64,000 nt of DNA from Salvia splendens (lineage: Eukaryota; Streptophyta; Magnoliopsida; Lamiales; Lamiaceae). Position numbers and translations under genes: made by a program. The notes under the pieces are model-generated. The model searched no databases. It was given only the letters and a program-made list of their open reading frames with translations, and had not been told where the DNA came from. The stretch covers positions 1 to 64,000 of the forward strand of contig NW_024598694.1 of assembly GCF_004379255.2 (NCBI RefSeq), in the 5' to 3' direction. Positions 1 through 10,406 of the stretch are shown in pieces; position 1 is the first letter of the stretch; each line of letters starts with the position of its first letter.

Positions 1-610
1 TCACCAAGAGGAAAGTGATTGGTCCACAGTGAATGGGGTGGATTTGTTCTTGAGTTTCCAGCTATCATGTGCTGTGATTAGCGTATCCAACACGTAGCTG
101 CACCAATTGTACTGCCTCACATTTGAAATGTTTCCAATATCGTCCCAAGATACGGCCAAGACATTTTCCGTTGGCAGTTGGTGAGATCAGAACATTGTCC
201 AACAGAATAAGAAATATTTTCTTAAACCACTCATCACCTTCTAGATAACTATCAGCTGCTCTTGCAAATCAGCTGGGGTTATTGCTTTGTTCTTCTTAGC
301 ATTGACAATGTCTTCATCACATCAATTTTCTCTTTTCTCTTTTAATCATCAACTCTCCTCTTGGCAGTCCCAACGTAGCATACACATCCTCCCCAGTGAT
401 GTGTAATGGTTGATCATCAACAAGTTTTATTCTGGAGCAGTTGTCATGATTAAAATTTTCAAGTAGTGAAAATGCCATGTCAGCAGGAATACATCGTATC
501 TTCAAATGCACAAGCTGTCCGAAACCCATCTCTTCCAGAGCAGCTTTTTGTTTGGAGTTCATTTTCTCAATGGCATCAACCAGAACTTTCACCCCTATCT
601 TAATGACCAA
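1..610 (-). pseudogene. Fragment of a transposon-borne Ulp1-protease/plant-mobile-domain-like ORF
   Basis: This is the N-terminal-type region of the large plant transposon proteins that often end in a Ulp1-like cysteine protease. In 317-610 the translation has the pattern typical of this group: a GFGQLVHLKIR block, then SLLENFNHDNCS, then the closing motif ITGEDVYATLGLP. Downstream on the same strand (about 250 down to 1), after a frame change, come the motifs NVRQYNWCSYVLDTLITA and HDSWKLKNKSTPFT, which follow in the same family. No protease catalytic domain is visible because the window ends. Stops and frame changes (for example the stop at 317 and another near 265) mark it as degenerate. 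It lies inside or beside element A and may be a remnant of an autonomous MULE- or CACTA-like parent. The family assignment is recognition by eye; the exact transposon superfamily is uncertain. Confidence 0.6.
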
Positions 611-1043
611 TTTAGGTCTTCTGATTTACAAGTAATAGCTTTGTCACTCTTTGCTTTAGCCTGTTTCTTTCTGGCAGGCATTTTTGGTTTGTCGATGCAT
701 TGTGACCTCCCACGCTTTGAGGCTAAATACATACAAGATTTTTGATCAAATTCGTGAATACACACTTAATATAGCTCAAAATTATACATTAATAACTATG
801 CCCCAATACATAAATAATTACATAACTCACTCTCTGGTTTCTGCATATCATTTTTCTTTTTTGACCTTATTTCGGCAGAAGTTGTTTGTTCGAAGAACAT
901 CCTGTGATTTATTGTGCTTATTTCAGTTGTACGTGCAGCACTTTGTTGCAGTCTATCTTCACGCATCTTAGGCCTTTTTTCGGCTGCAGCAACTTCAGGG
1001 ATATGAGGAAAAAAATCAATATAGCAAAAAATCAGACACATCA
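611..1043. other. No recognisable gene
   Basis: AT-rich sequence between the Ulp1-like fragment and the minisatellite. Short open frames exist on both strands but show no family motif, and I see no RNA gene. Confidence 0.5.
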
Positions 1044-1518
1044 CACTTGTTCACAAAACACATCACTCTTATTCTGATTTCACTTCACTTTTGTTCATAA
1101 AACACTTCACTCTTGTTCACAAACACTTCACTCTTGTTCAGAAAACGCATCATTCTTGTTTACAAAAGGCATCACTCTTGTTCAGAAAAGACTACACTCT
1201 TGTTCAGGAAAAAACTTCACTATTGTTCAGAAAAACACATCACTCTTGTTCACAAAAAACACTTCATTCTTGTTCACAAAAACACTTCACTCTTGTTTCA
1301 GAAAAACACTTCACTCTTGTTCACAAAAACACTTCACTCTTATCTGATTTCAGTTCACTCTTGTTCAGAAAACACATCACTCTTGTTCAGAAAACACTTC
1401 ACTCTTGTTCACAAAAACACATCACTATTATTCTGATTCAGTTCACTCTTGTTCACAAAACACATCACTCTTGTTCAGAAAACACTTCACTCTTGTTCAG
1501 GAAACACTTCACTCTTTT
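1044..1518. repeat. Minisatellite, ~21-23 bp unit, about 20 copies
   Basis: The unit reads CACTTCACTCTTGTTCACAA with an A-rich spacer and alternates CACTTC/CACATC and TTCACA/TTCAGA. Some units are interrupted by TTATTCTGATTTCA. The overlapping forward frames that read HFTLVHK or TSLLFRK repeats are by-products of the repeat, not genes. The reverse complement (AAGAGTGAAGTG) resembles the GTGAAGT / GTGATGT core of the arrays in elements B and C, so this is probably the element-A version of the same internal array. Confidence 0.9.
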
Positions 1519-1816
1519 TGCAGAACAACTATAAATCTAACCATGTAAACGTAATACAAAAGGCCATATGGTTTTCATAATCACTAAACATCAGTGAAAC
1601 AACTATAAATCTTACTACAGAAACTACGGTTGTCATAATCACTTAACATCAGTGAAACAACTATAAATCTAAACACAGAAACTACAGTTTTCATATTCAC
1701 AATAAACGAAGATATTGTATACTAAAATTAATAAATAGTAGGAATGACTCACGGTTCGAGCCTGAGTGAAGTGAAACGGAACTTCCGGTTGTTTTTTCTC
1801 TTTGTTCGTTCGAAAG

Positions 1817-2119
1817 CTACAAAGAATACAAATCTAAATCAGATCTAAAATAAAACCTAGAAATGACTGTTAATTCAGTAGGAAACTTACTTTTCGAAAA
1901 AATCCTTTTGATTTGTATCCGTTTGTTTGACAAAGTAGATGAATGCTGACGAGTTGAATGCGGTTTAATCGGCGACGGCGACGGCGACGGCTTGAATGCT
2001 GTTGGAGTCGGCGATTTTCGACGGATTGAACAGAGGAGAACGAGAGAGACGAACTGAATCGGCGTAAATTTCTGAATGACTAACACAATTTTTGATTTAA
2101 TTCGATGGTGTAATGACAA
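1817..2119 (-). other. Exon-like captured fragment near the right end of element A
   Basis: On the reverse strand an open frame runs inward from the element terminus. It contains a Ser/Pro-rich stretch (TAFKPSPSPSPIKPHS) encoded by a short CGACGG repeat near 1970-1995. Its composition is more GC-rich than its surroundings, as expected for a host exon. I do not recognise the source gene. Elements B, C and D also have inward-reading exon-like pieces close to an end, so this is likely transduplicated host sequence rather than an expressed gene. Confidence 0.35.
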
Positions 2120-2728
2120 TAATACCCCCTGACTTGTTATTAGGGAGTAAATTTGTGATTGAGGGAGCTAATATATCATCAAATTCGAAAATTACTATTA
2201 GCCATTGATTTTTTGATCTTGTGGGTATTATTTGTTCTCTAGTTATTTGGTTAAGGGGTGTTTGCCATAGATCATGACTCTATATATATATATATATACA
2301 TATATATATGAAGATCATCAAAGTATAATTAATATTAAGTGTATAACTAGAGAATAAATCCCAGCCACTCATTATTTAATCCAATGACCAAAATAAGTAA
2401 ACATTTTTTAGTTAATAAAAACTGCATAGGGGGTATTTTAGGAAATCAACTTTATTCTTATATTTTCACATACACACAGTATTCACGCTCACACACAAAC
2501 ACACACTCTCTCCTTCTCTCACGAAAGAGGTGGCGGAGCAGCTTGCACCTCCTCTCCGGCGACACCCTCCTCCGGCCTGCTTGCCTCTCACGGCTGCCTC
2601 CCCATCTGTAGCCCCCTCCTCCGGTCTGCCTCTCGCGAGTACGGCTCACCTCCTCAGGTGATTTAGATTCCCAGGAAAATAGAAATAAATATCAGAAAAA
2701 AAAAAACATGAAAAAATTCTGATTTCTG

Positions 2729-2837
2729 GCAGCGACAGCCCTGAAACCGCCAAGGATGAAATCAAGATGTGGGTCAAACAGGAGGAGCTGGTTAACTACA
2801 CGAGCAACGCAGAGAAGTGGAATATACGGCGTTACTG
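2729..2837 (+). other. Short captured exon-like segment, unrecognised
   Basis: An open stretch reads [19 protein letters not shown] followed by TSNAEKW and ends at a TGA at 2835-2837. Base composition and codon use look like real coding sequence in an AT-rich neighbourhood, and it follows a 5'UTR-like CT-rich stretch. I cannot name the source. It lies inside element B and is probably a transduplicated host fragment. Confidence 0.35.
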
Positions 2838-3239
2838 ATTTCAGAGCTAGGTATTTGTTCAAATAATAGCCTGCCTTGCTTGAATAAAGAGTGGGGAAGC
2901 AAAAGGAATGATGGGAATCTACTTGATCAAATTTTGCCGCAGATGTCTTCTTATACGGAGTATTAGCGATCTTGCATTCTGCCTTTGGCTAATGCACTTC
3001 TGGATCTTTTTATTGATGACTTTTATCGTATTTGTTGAATTTGCCTGGTAAAGCAAACAAAAAAAGGAAAAATATTTTAGAAGTTGAGATTGGTTCATTT
3101 ATAAAATAATCGAAATTTAGATGAGTGTTTTTCGAATTTCAAATACTTTGCAATTTATTTGGTTTCGATATGTTGCAATTCTAGCATGTGCAATTATGAC
3201 ACTCTTTATTTAATTGGCAATTATAACACTCTAAGCAAA

Positions 3240-4090
3240 GATAACACATACATCACTCTAACCATGGAATACATGCTTAGAGTGATATTTTCTACAGTTA
3301 TAATGATGTTTCTGTGATATTTGGTTATAGTGATCTATTTTGTTACATCAGTGAAGTAAGTACATGCTTAGAGTAATGTGTTCCAAGGTTAGAGTGAAAT
3401 CTCTTGATATTTTCTTATAGTGATCTATTTTGTTAACATCAGTGAAGTAAGTTCATGTTTAGAGTGATGTGTTCCAAGGTTAGAGTGAAGTCTATGTGAT
3501 ATTTGCTTATAGTGATCTATTTTGTTCACATCAGTGAAGTAAGTACATACTTAGAGTGATGTGTTTCACGATTAGAGTGATGTTTCTATGATATTTTCTT
3601 ATAGTGATCTATTTTGTTCATATCAGTGAAGTAAAAACATGCTTAGAGTGATGTGTTCCTCGGTTAAGTGATGTTTCTATGATATATGTGTATAGTGATC
3701 TATTTTCTTCATATTAGTGAAGTAAAAACATGCTTAGAGTGATGTGTTCCACGGTAAGTGATGTTTTCTGTGATATATGCGTATAGTGATCTATTTTGTT
3801 CACATTAGTTAATAAAAACATGCCTAGAGTGATGTTTTCCACGGTTAGAGTGATGTGTCTGTGATATTTTCTTATAGTGATCTATTTTTATTCATATCAG
3901 TGAAGTAAAAAACATGCTTAGAGTGATGTTTTCCACGGTTAACTGATGTTTCTGTGATATATGCGTATAGTGATCTATTTTGTTAACATCTGTGAAGTAA
4001 AAACATGCTTAGAGTGATGTGTTCCACGGTTAAGTGATGTTTCTGTGATATATGCGTATAGTGATCTATTTCTTCTTCATATCATTGAAG
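3240..4090. repeat. 91-bp tandem array in element B (about 9 copies)
   Basis: The landmark word TGATCTATTTT recurs about every 90-92 bp (near 3331, 3421, 3513, 3605, 3697, 3787, 3878, 3970 and 4060). Each unit carries GTGAAGTAA, a TTAGAGTGATGT and a TTATAGTGATCT, that is several near-copies of an AGTGA(A/T)GT core. The repeated core at regular spacing inside a transposon looks like a transposase-binding array, but that is inference. The 3' part of the element-C array has the same layout. Confidence 0.9.
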
Positions 4091-4372
4091 AATAAACAAC
4101 TTAAAAAGAATAGAATTTCCATGACCCACCTATCAATCACCATCAAATAAAATTTGGAATTCATTTCAATTAATTTGGGATTGATTTATCTGGTGAAGTA
4201 ATGAACGTAGCTAAACCTATCCGTCACGTTGAAACGCCCACGACATGGCGGTGATCGATTTTCTTCTCTGTTTATTCAGAGTTTCCTCACCAACGCTGCA
4301 TCTGATCGAAAAATTAGCCAACAAATCCATCACAGTGTGCGATTAAGCTCCAGATTGTTTCTTCTCTCTTAC

Positions 4373-4449
4373 CGGAATAGGCCGTCGTGTCTATTTCTGG
4401 AATGTGAGAGAAGAAGACGCGAATCGCTGCGAAGAGCCATGAAATTCAT
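4373..4449 (-). other. First-exon-like segment with splice donor, near the right end of element B
   Basis: Reading inward from the terminus there is an ATG at 4449 (and another at 4440). A short open stretch (MALRSDSRLLLSHSRNRHDG) follows and meets a consensus donor, CCG|GTAAGAG, with the GT at 4372-4371. The source gene is not recognised. The arrangement (ATG, short basic leader, donor, GC-rich) resembles a captured first exon, possibly for an organelle-targeted protein. Confidence 0.4.
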
Positions 4450-5189
4450 CTCCTTCCGAGAACACCTCGGCGTCCGATTCTGATCACTTTGTTTGATCTA
4501 TTTTGTTTGTTAAATGACAATTATACTCCCGCCTTCTTATAGTGAAGTAAATCTTTGGTATAGTGAACTGATTTTGCTTCAATTTCGAAAATGACATGGC
4601 TAATATCAGTCCTTGATTTCTTGATCTTATGGCTAAAATTTGTTCTTTAGTTATGGACTTAATAGGCACTTGCCCTATATCACTACTATATATATATATA
4701 GGGATGTATTCATATACTTTTTTCATCTTTTGTTCTATTGTTCTTTTTAATCTCGTCCATTCAATTTCAAGATCTAATGGCCCAAAATAATGCCACATGA
4801 ATTTAAATTAAATCATTAAAAAAATTTGAAAAGGCTAAATTTGGTATACACAAATGTGTTTGTTATGGTAACTTCCTTGATTTTTTCTTCCAAAATCTCA
4901 GCGGTTATTCTCAATGATATTTTCGTTCAATCTATCTTCTCTCCGTAAAAGTTAAGCGTCTATATTGCATAGAACACATTAAGGTATGAAATTCTCGTGC
5001 GTTTTTGTTTGTCGACGCGTTCCAGCTTTTTATTTGTCGCTAACAACGCCGATTTGGTGGAGGGCTCGGTTGTTGATTTTGTTTTACTGAACAATGAAAA
5101 AGGTACTTATTTTTGTCTGCATAAATTTGTACTCCTAATTGTGAACTGAAATTCAGATTTGGTGGAGTAGTCGACCGTATGTGATGTTT

Positions 5190-5945
5190 TGTTTTGTTAT
5201 CCAAAGTCATGAGTAATATATTATTTGTCGAGTTTCACTGTTCGACGCACCTTACTTGTTTCCCCCAATGGTTTAGTAATCATTGGGGGAAGGGTTTTCT
5301 GTGTACAAATTAAAACCGTCGTCAAAGTCTACGAGTTTCAGTCATTCAACGAGTGTTTAGAAAGCATGTAATGTACATTTTTACTGAACAGTTTAATTCG
5401 AGTTTGGCTGTGTTTGCTTGTTCGGTGCACGTTTCTTGTTTTCCCAAAGGGTTTAGCAATCCTTGGGGCTAGGGTATAGTATGCACTAATTCTTAAAACC
5501 GTAGTCTAAGTACACGAGCTTCAGTCATTCATCTAGGGTTTAGACATAATATTGGCTAGGTAGTAGTTTTTACTGATACACATAATGTACATATATTACT
5601 CTGTAATGGTTTTTTATTTTCAGTAATGGACGGTTTATGATCTGTAATGTAAATGTTTGCTGAGCAGTTTAGTTTAAGATTGACCGTGTTTGATTGTTAG
5701 GCGCATGTTTCATGTATTCCCCAAGGGTTTAGAATCCTCGGGGCTAGGGTGTAGTATGTATTAAGTAACAAAACCGTCGCCAAAGTCCACGAGTTTCAGT
5801 CATTCACCTACGGTTTAGATATCATCTCGGCTAGGGAGTAGTTTTTACTTATACACATAATGCACATATATTACTCTGTAATGGTTTTTTTATTTTCAGT
5901 AATGGACGATTTATGATTTGTAATGTAAATGTTTGCTGAGCCTTT
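5190..5945. repeat. Degenerate tandem triplication, ~240-260 bp unit
   Basis: Three successive blocks share CCAAGGGTTTAG, GGGGCTAGGGT, AAAACCGT.G.C, ACGAG.TTCAGTCATTCA and GTAATGTAAATGTTTGCTGA. They start near 5225, 5430 and 5690; the last two are most alike. The first lacks the ACTCTGTAATGG..TTTTCAG part. No coding content seen. The unit may be a duplicated intron segment of the FRS-like gene whose last exon follows at 5999. Confidence 0.7.
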
Positions 5946-5998
5946 TCTTGCGATTTTATACAGTGGTGGTGGTTATACTTGGTAATTCTCTTCTAGTT

Positions 5999-6295
5999 AG
6001 AACTCGTACAACGTCCGCCTCTGAAAAGAGGCGAATGATTGAATAGTTTTATGGTATGGTAAGGCCTGAAGTAGTTGAGGTCCATCCTCCGGATGTTGTC
6101 AAGACTAAGGGCCACGCTAGCAGCTCAGCGAGCCGTCTGATTTCCAAGAGAGAAAAGGCTGTAAAGGAGGCTACTAGGCCTCTTAGACGGTGTAAGGCGT
6201 GCAATGAGATGGGCCATCACGACTCTAGAAATTATCCAATGCTTAAAGAGATGGCAATGGAGAATGAGCTGCAGAAGGGCAAGAGGAAAAGTTGA
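5999..6295 (+). pseudogene. C-terminal exon of a FAR1-related (FRS) protein, broken
   Basis: FRS proteins are domesticated MULE transposases that act as transcription factors in plants. The reading ends in TKGHASSSASRLISKREKA, then KEATRPLRRCKACNEMGHHD, then SRNYP: the tail of FRS proteins with a CCHC zinc knuckle. Here C-x2-C and H are present but the last Cys is Tyr. An in-frame TAG lies upstream, between SEKRRMIE and FYGMVRPEV. No FAR1, transposase or SWIM domain is nearby, so only the last exon is present. It sits in element E and is best explained as a captured fragment. A second FRS-like zinc knuckle type is found in element D. Confidence 0.7.
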
Positions 6296-6299
6296 TGTA

Positions 6300-7426
6300 T
6301 TTTGCACCTCACAACATTTTTGGTTTTGTTTTTCGATTAGTCTTATGATTTACATCGTTGACTTAGTCTTATTAGTATTACCACTGTCAACATTTTATAC
6401 ATAATATTATTGCATTATTAATATGTTAACGTACATTATCATTACTGAAGTTGTACATTATTGGTTACTAGCACTTAACTTACTACACACAATGTTTCGA
6501 GTACAGTTCATTATTAGACACATTCTGTATATTACACATTGCATTACGAAATTATTAATGTACATTATTATTCATGAAGTTGTACATTTTTATTCACAGT
6601 CACTTAATGGTCTGTACATTAATATTCTAGTACAGTTAATTAATAAGCACATTACGTTCATTATTCGGTTAATTATATCCATTATATGCAGTTTGTTGTA
6701 CATTATTATTAAAATACATTTAACTTGTTCTATATTATTTTTTTCCTATTTTCCATTATTAGGGAGTGACGTTTCATTATTCTGTAATATACATCAATTA
6801 CATGTTTTGAGTTAATGTCATCATACATTAATACCAAAAAATGCTTCTGTTTGCAAGAAGCACACTACATATTGTGCAAAACAAACCAAGCCACAAGTCG
6901 GCTATTTCCCCTTCCAACAAGAGTTATCGAAAAAATCTGAGAGTTCAAACAATCACTCCAGCCCATAATTGTGCAATCATCAGCCTCGGTTTCCTATGCT
7001 CAGCCTCTTCCTGAGTTGTACTTGTCTCGCCCTCGGCCAATCTCTCCCGAAATTTCTGGGCAATCGCAACTGGAATTACATCTTCGACCGCTTCGTCAAT
7101 GTCCAATCTAAGCTGCTTCGCTGTTGTCTAACATTCAACATACAACATGATTATAACGGAAGCTATCAATATTGTGTCGCATTTACATTAGATAATGCAC
7201 CATTCACCCATGTACACAAGCAGTCAATGAATGCATAATACTTGATAAATAATGTATAATACTTGCTAAATAATGTACAGAAGCAATCAGATAATGCACA
7301 ACAGAATATTACATTGCACCCATTGGGTTCATATACACAAGCAGTCAAATAATGCATAATATTTGATAAATAATGCATAAAAATAGATAAATAATGTACA
7401 CATGCAATCAAATAATGCACAAAGGA
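6300..7426. other. AT-rich stretch with repeated GTACATTATT / AATAATGCAC motifs
   Basis: From 6400 to 6720 the word GTACATTATTATT and variants recur. From 7190 to 7420 AATAATGTACA and AATAATGCACAA recur about every 25-45 bp, with AAGCAATCA or AAGCAGTCA between. No gene is supported; the small open frames are chance. The motif array is shared with the short element at 51398-51719. Confidence 0.6.
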
Positions 7427-9767
7427 ATTTTTTTTAATCAAACACCTTCACGGTGGAGGGTTCATGGGTCTCTCATCCCTATATTGCAACGACAAAAAAA
7501 AGTTACATTTGTCCCATGTCAGGGCCTACGATTACATGGGGCTATTACATCCAAAACCAAAAACTACCAAAACAAAATTCAAAAGACACCCCAAGAGTAT
7601 GTCGGGGTTGTGTCACACTCGACTCGACACCTTCCTACTCTACGGTGACCACTCTAAGCTTCTTTGTCGTCGTGGACTCGGATGTTGGGGATCCCCATTT
7701 GTTCCATTCGAATGATATTCTTGAGGTCCCTCGGCGCATTCTGGACACCCAAAATGTGGCTATGGCTCAATTCCACACCCAACTTTGCAAGAAAGTCAGT
7801 CGCCCTGTTACCTTCTCGGTGAATGAAGGTTGTTCGAAGGGTGAGCTGGCACTTGTGTAGGGCAATGTGCGCCATGACTTGGTGAATGTGAGCCGGCCCC
7901 CAGCTTGTCCCTTTGATTAAATTGACTGCTTGCTCGGCTTCCGTCTCAAGCCAGATTAGCTTTGCAAAATCCGTGGCCAACTTCAATCCGTGATGCATGG
8001 CAAGTAGCTCAGCTTCAAGGGGTGAGTGTGCTTCGAGAGGGAGCGCAAAAGCTACGAGCAATCTGCCCGAATGGTCTCGAATGAGACCTCCTCCCCCGGC
8101 TTGTCCTGTTGATTCAGTAAAGGAGCCATCCGTATTGAGTTTTATCCAAGGCTGGTCCGGGGGGTTGCATTTGATCGACATTGCAAGTAGCCGTGGCCTT
8201 TGCGGTTCGGCATGGCTTGGAATACTTACTCCTAGCCTAACTCCCTTCCAATGTTTTAGCTTGAGACGTCCATTAGACACGCTATTCCGAACGAACGTGA
8301 GAGTCTGCCATATCACGCTGTTCGCCTTGAACTGAACTTCTTGATGACGGCTTCTGTTTCTTTCTGCCCAGAGGAACCATAGAATGAGGTATGGCATGGC
8401 TCGGCTGAGATGCTTCCTACTTGGGTGCTGCATTCTTTGCGCCCACACTTCAAGTCTTGTTGGGATAGTGTCATTTATCCGGAGAGGAGGGGAAGAGCCT
8501 TCGAACCACCCGTCGAATTCCCTCCACACTCTATTCGCGCCGGCACCTTGTATAAAGAGATGCTGGAGGGACTCGGTGCTTGGCCGGAGGGGGCAGCATT
8601 GGCACTTGGACGCAAGCTCAATCTTGCGCCATTGGAGCTTTGAGTTGACAGGGATTCGATTAGATAAGAGCCTCCAAATGAAGATGGCAATGGTGATAGT
8701 AAGGCCAGCCTTCCAAATGTCTTCAAGTCCCTGGATGGTGGGCCTAGGGGTCCGGGCCGTCTCCCAAGTCGAGGCTAGTGAGAAATCACCACGCCGGGAT
8801 AGGGTCCATCTCGGGATGTCCGGCTCCCCGGAGATGATCGGGGTGTTGCGGATTTTATCAATGATTTGTTGTGGGAGGCCAGCCTGGTCATGTAGCAACT
8901 ACAGTTTAGGAACATCCCACGCGCCATCGTTGATGTACTCCGAGACCGTCGTCCGGGGGCTGCCCCGCTCATCAAAACAGAGGTTCCTAAGAGGATTGTC
9001 GCCGAGCCATATATCATCCCAAAAGTAGATCCTCCCTTGCCCTACTAGCCACTGGATGTGCGGGTGAGCGTGGACCCAAGCTTTGGCCAATCTCTTCCAC
9101 GTTGGGCTATTTCTGCCCGAGGTTCTCGAGGTGAGTGGCTAAGATGTGGAGCAATACTTTTTCATCATGTAGCGTGCCCATAGGGAGCTCTGTTCTCGAA
9201 ACCGCCACCATAGTTTGATGTTAAAGGCTGTGAACTTGCGAATGCTGAGCCCTCCCTCGTTGGTGGGAAGACACATTTGGTCCCAGCTAATCCAATGGGT
9301 CCTTTTCCTTTCATTTGTCGAGCCCCAGAAGAATCGTGCCATTTGTTGATCAAGAAGCTTGAGAGTGCCGGTTGTCGGCTCTATAGCTTGGAAAATATGG
9401 ATAGGAACCGCCTCTAGGGTGCTTTTAATAAGAGTTAACCTCCCTCCAAAGGATAAGTGACGATGCGCCCATCCGGATATTCGTCTAGCAATCTTCTCCC
9501 GGATGAACATAAACATATCCGTACGCTTGACTCCTCAGAATATGGGGACCCCTAAATAGAGGAAGGGGAAAGTCCATCGGGCGAAACCTCCTTCACTTTG
9601 AATTGCATGAGCCCATTGCTCATGTGCTTCGGCAATGTAGAAATTACTTTTGGCGAGGTTGATTTGTTGCCCGGAGACTCCCTCGTACCCATCGAGACAC
9701 GCTCTGAGCCGGCGCAAGGGGTTTGTAGCTGCTTGGGTGAAAATAATAATATCATCGGCAAATCATA
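7427..9767 (-). mobile_element. 5'-truncated L1-type LINE (non-LTR retrotransposon)
   Basis: The reverse strand encodes the 3' half of a plant LINE ORF2, from the reverse transcriptase FADD box to a C-terminal RNase H domain. It ends with a short A-tail (eight T on the + strand at about 7426-7433). Endonuclease and the N-terminal half of the reverse transcriptase are missing. Sequence above about 9767 is unrelated and resembles the DNA just beyond the SINE, so the break is a 5' truncation, usual for LINEs. I could not find a clear target-site duplication. Confidence 0.8.
7654..9767 (-). pseudogene. LINE ORF2 remnant: RT (FADD box on), zf-RVT, RNase H
   Basis: In order: the reverse-transcriptase motif FADDIIIF at about 9767-9740; SGQQINLAKSNFYI; FLYLGVPIF; the thumb-like ISGWAHRHLSFGGRLTLIKS; a zinc-binding reverse-transcriptase-associated region with FIWRLLSNRIPV and a C-x-C-C cluster; then RNase H with LNTDGSF, LEAELLAMHHGL, WLETEAEQAV and HREGNRATDFLAKLG. 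RNase H normally has Asp in the TDAEQ-like third motif; here it is Glu. Three in-frame stops break the frame: after GVPIF (about 9534), after KKYCSTS (about 9139) and after WDVPKL (about 8896). All are consistent with C-to-T changes. A further stop directly precedes the FADD box, at the truncation. Not functional. Confidence 0.85.
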
Positions 9768-9815
9768 CAACAATATAGCGGAAACAATAAAGCAAGCAAG
9801 CAACAACCACACAAG
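9768..9815. repeat. Left copy of a ~48-bp direct repeat around the SINE
   Basis: The segment AGCGGAAACAATAAAGCAAG.. at about 9776 is repeated imperfectly as AGCGGATACAATAAAGCAAC.. at about 10097, followed in both by a CAACCA..CAAG pattern. The SINE and its target-site duplication lie between. The host region therefore already contained, or gained, a second copy of this stretch; the LINE truncation point sits at its left edge. Confidence 0.65.
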
Positions 9816-10090
9816 CAATATTTACAAAAAAATCCAAGCCCCCTAACTCAAGTGGTTGAGGAGGGTGGCAATGATACCGCGCCATCTTGGAGGTCTCGAG
9901 TTCGACTCTTGGATGGCGCGGGATTAATTTCCCCTGTGGGCCTAAACAAGGCTTGTTGCCTTGGGGCTTTGCAAGCTTACGGGCCTGGACCCGTCTGAGG
10001 GTGGACAACTTACGGGGCCACGAGGGGCTGGAGGAGGCTAGTTCGCTTGCCAATGTATCTCGAACTCGAAAAAAAACAATATTCACAAAA
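9816..10090 (+). mobile_element. tRNA-derived SINE with 14-bp target-site duplication
   Basis: The body is 9830-10076 (about 247 bp). The 5' part looks like a tRNA: an A-box-like AACTCAAGTGGTTGAGGAG at about 9847 and a B-box-like GAGTTCGACTC at about 9897. These are the internal RNA polymerase III promoter boxes. It ends in CTCGAACTCGAAAAAAAA. It is flanked by CAATATTTACAAAA (9816-9829) and CAATATTCACAAAA (10077-10090), a duplication with one mismatch, which implies a moderately recent insertion. The GC-rich middle (GGGCCTGGACCCGTCTGAGG and following) is the non-tRNA body. Confidence 0.9.
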
Positions 10091-10406
10091 TATACAGCGG
10101 ATACAATAAAGCAACCAATCGACAACCAATCAAGCGCGGATCTTGTTTTCCAAAAACATCTACGCAAATCATCAAGAAGTGAGCCCAAACATCAGATTTA
10201 TATAACAAATCTCTCAAAAAACACTATCGGCCTTAAACAGACCAAATATCGGAAGAATTGTACTTCAATCGCGTTGCAACCACGAAAAAAATCAAGCAAA
10301 CGTGAATAAAAATTGATAAATACGGAAACACACGCACTAATCTGCATGCATAGTAACATTCCAAAAGGAAGTCCGATCAAATTGCAAACAATTCCAGTCA
10401 AATTAC

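Larger units (their letters stand above)
1..2280. mobile_element. Element A: right part of a (TA)n-flanked non-autonomous DNA element
   Basis: Positions 2105-2280 closely match the right ends of element B (about 4525-4687) and element C (about 54640-54804). They share the order: CCCCC-C-TTGTTATT-type start, the word TTGATTTTTTGATCTTGTGG, then TTTGTTCTCTAGTTAT, a GG-C-TTGCC near-palindrome and a final CTC before a (TA)n tract. The left end lies outside the window. Like B and C it contains an internal tandem array and a reverse-strand exon-like stretch close to its right end. Superfamily is unproven; the imperfect inverted ends shared with B and C suggest a TIR element, and the terminal GGCA..TGCC hairpin leaves a Helitron-like alternative open. 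Confidence 0.6.
2310..4687. mobile_element. Element B: complete non-autonomous element with 91-bp internal array
   Basis: The left end (from GAAGATCATCAAAGTATAAT at 2310) matches the left end of element C at 52110 over about 150 bp, including AAGTGTATAACTAGA and TAAACATTTTTTAGTTAATA. The right end (about 4525-4687) matches the right ends of A and C. The two ends are imperfect inverted repeats of each other: TATAACTAGAGAATAAAT on the left against ATTTGTTCTTTAGTTAT on the right. Both ends abut (TA)n tracts. Inside are a CT/GC-rich 5'UTR-like stretch (2480-2660), a short exon-like piece, the 91-bp array and a first-exon-like piece near the right end. No transposase was seen, so it is non-autonomous. 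Confidence 0.75.
4701..7426. mobile_element. Element E (long form): left part of a (TA)n-flanked element carrying an FRS exon
   Basis: It begins immediately after a (TA)n tract with GGGATGTATTCAT, then TCTTTTGTTCTATTGTTC. The short element at 51398-51719 begins with the same words, also right after a (TA)n tract. Both contain repeated AATAATGCAC-type motifs: here mainly at 6400-6720 and 7190-7420, there at 51500-51630. The right end was not found, and a LINE sits at 7427 onward, so the boundary given is only where E-like sequence stops. No transposase seen. Confidence 0.45.

Noticed and set aside
1044..1518. CRISPR-like array (short repeats with spacers), also considered for 52900-53560
   Set aside because: The spacers are not unique, the unit is a simple tandem repeat, and the DNA is plant nuclear.
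1091..1534. 147-residue forward open frame with HFTLVHK-type repeats
   Set aside because: It is produced by the 22-bp minisatellite, overlapping open frames exist in the other two phases, and it has no start context or known domain.
2281..4701. Helitron identity for elements A/B/C, based on the GGGCACTTGCCC hairpin near the right end
   Set aside because: There is no CTRR end next to a T, no TC start, and the flanks are (TA)n. The ends also look like imperfect inverted repeats. Left as unclassified.
5270..5760. Pairs such as CCCCAATGG..CCATTGGGG as a terminator or riboswitch
   Set aside because: They are short imperfect palindromes inside a triplicated non-coding block, with no gene to regulate.
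7997..9028. Forward-strand open frames of 112 and 214 residues
   Set aside because: They are antisense to the LINE ORF2, whose reverse-strand motifs are clear.
9840..9915. Functional tRNA gene
   Set aside because: A and B boxes are present, but the cloverleaf does not close and the sequence continues into a 247-bp body with A-tail and target duplication, so it is a SINE.
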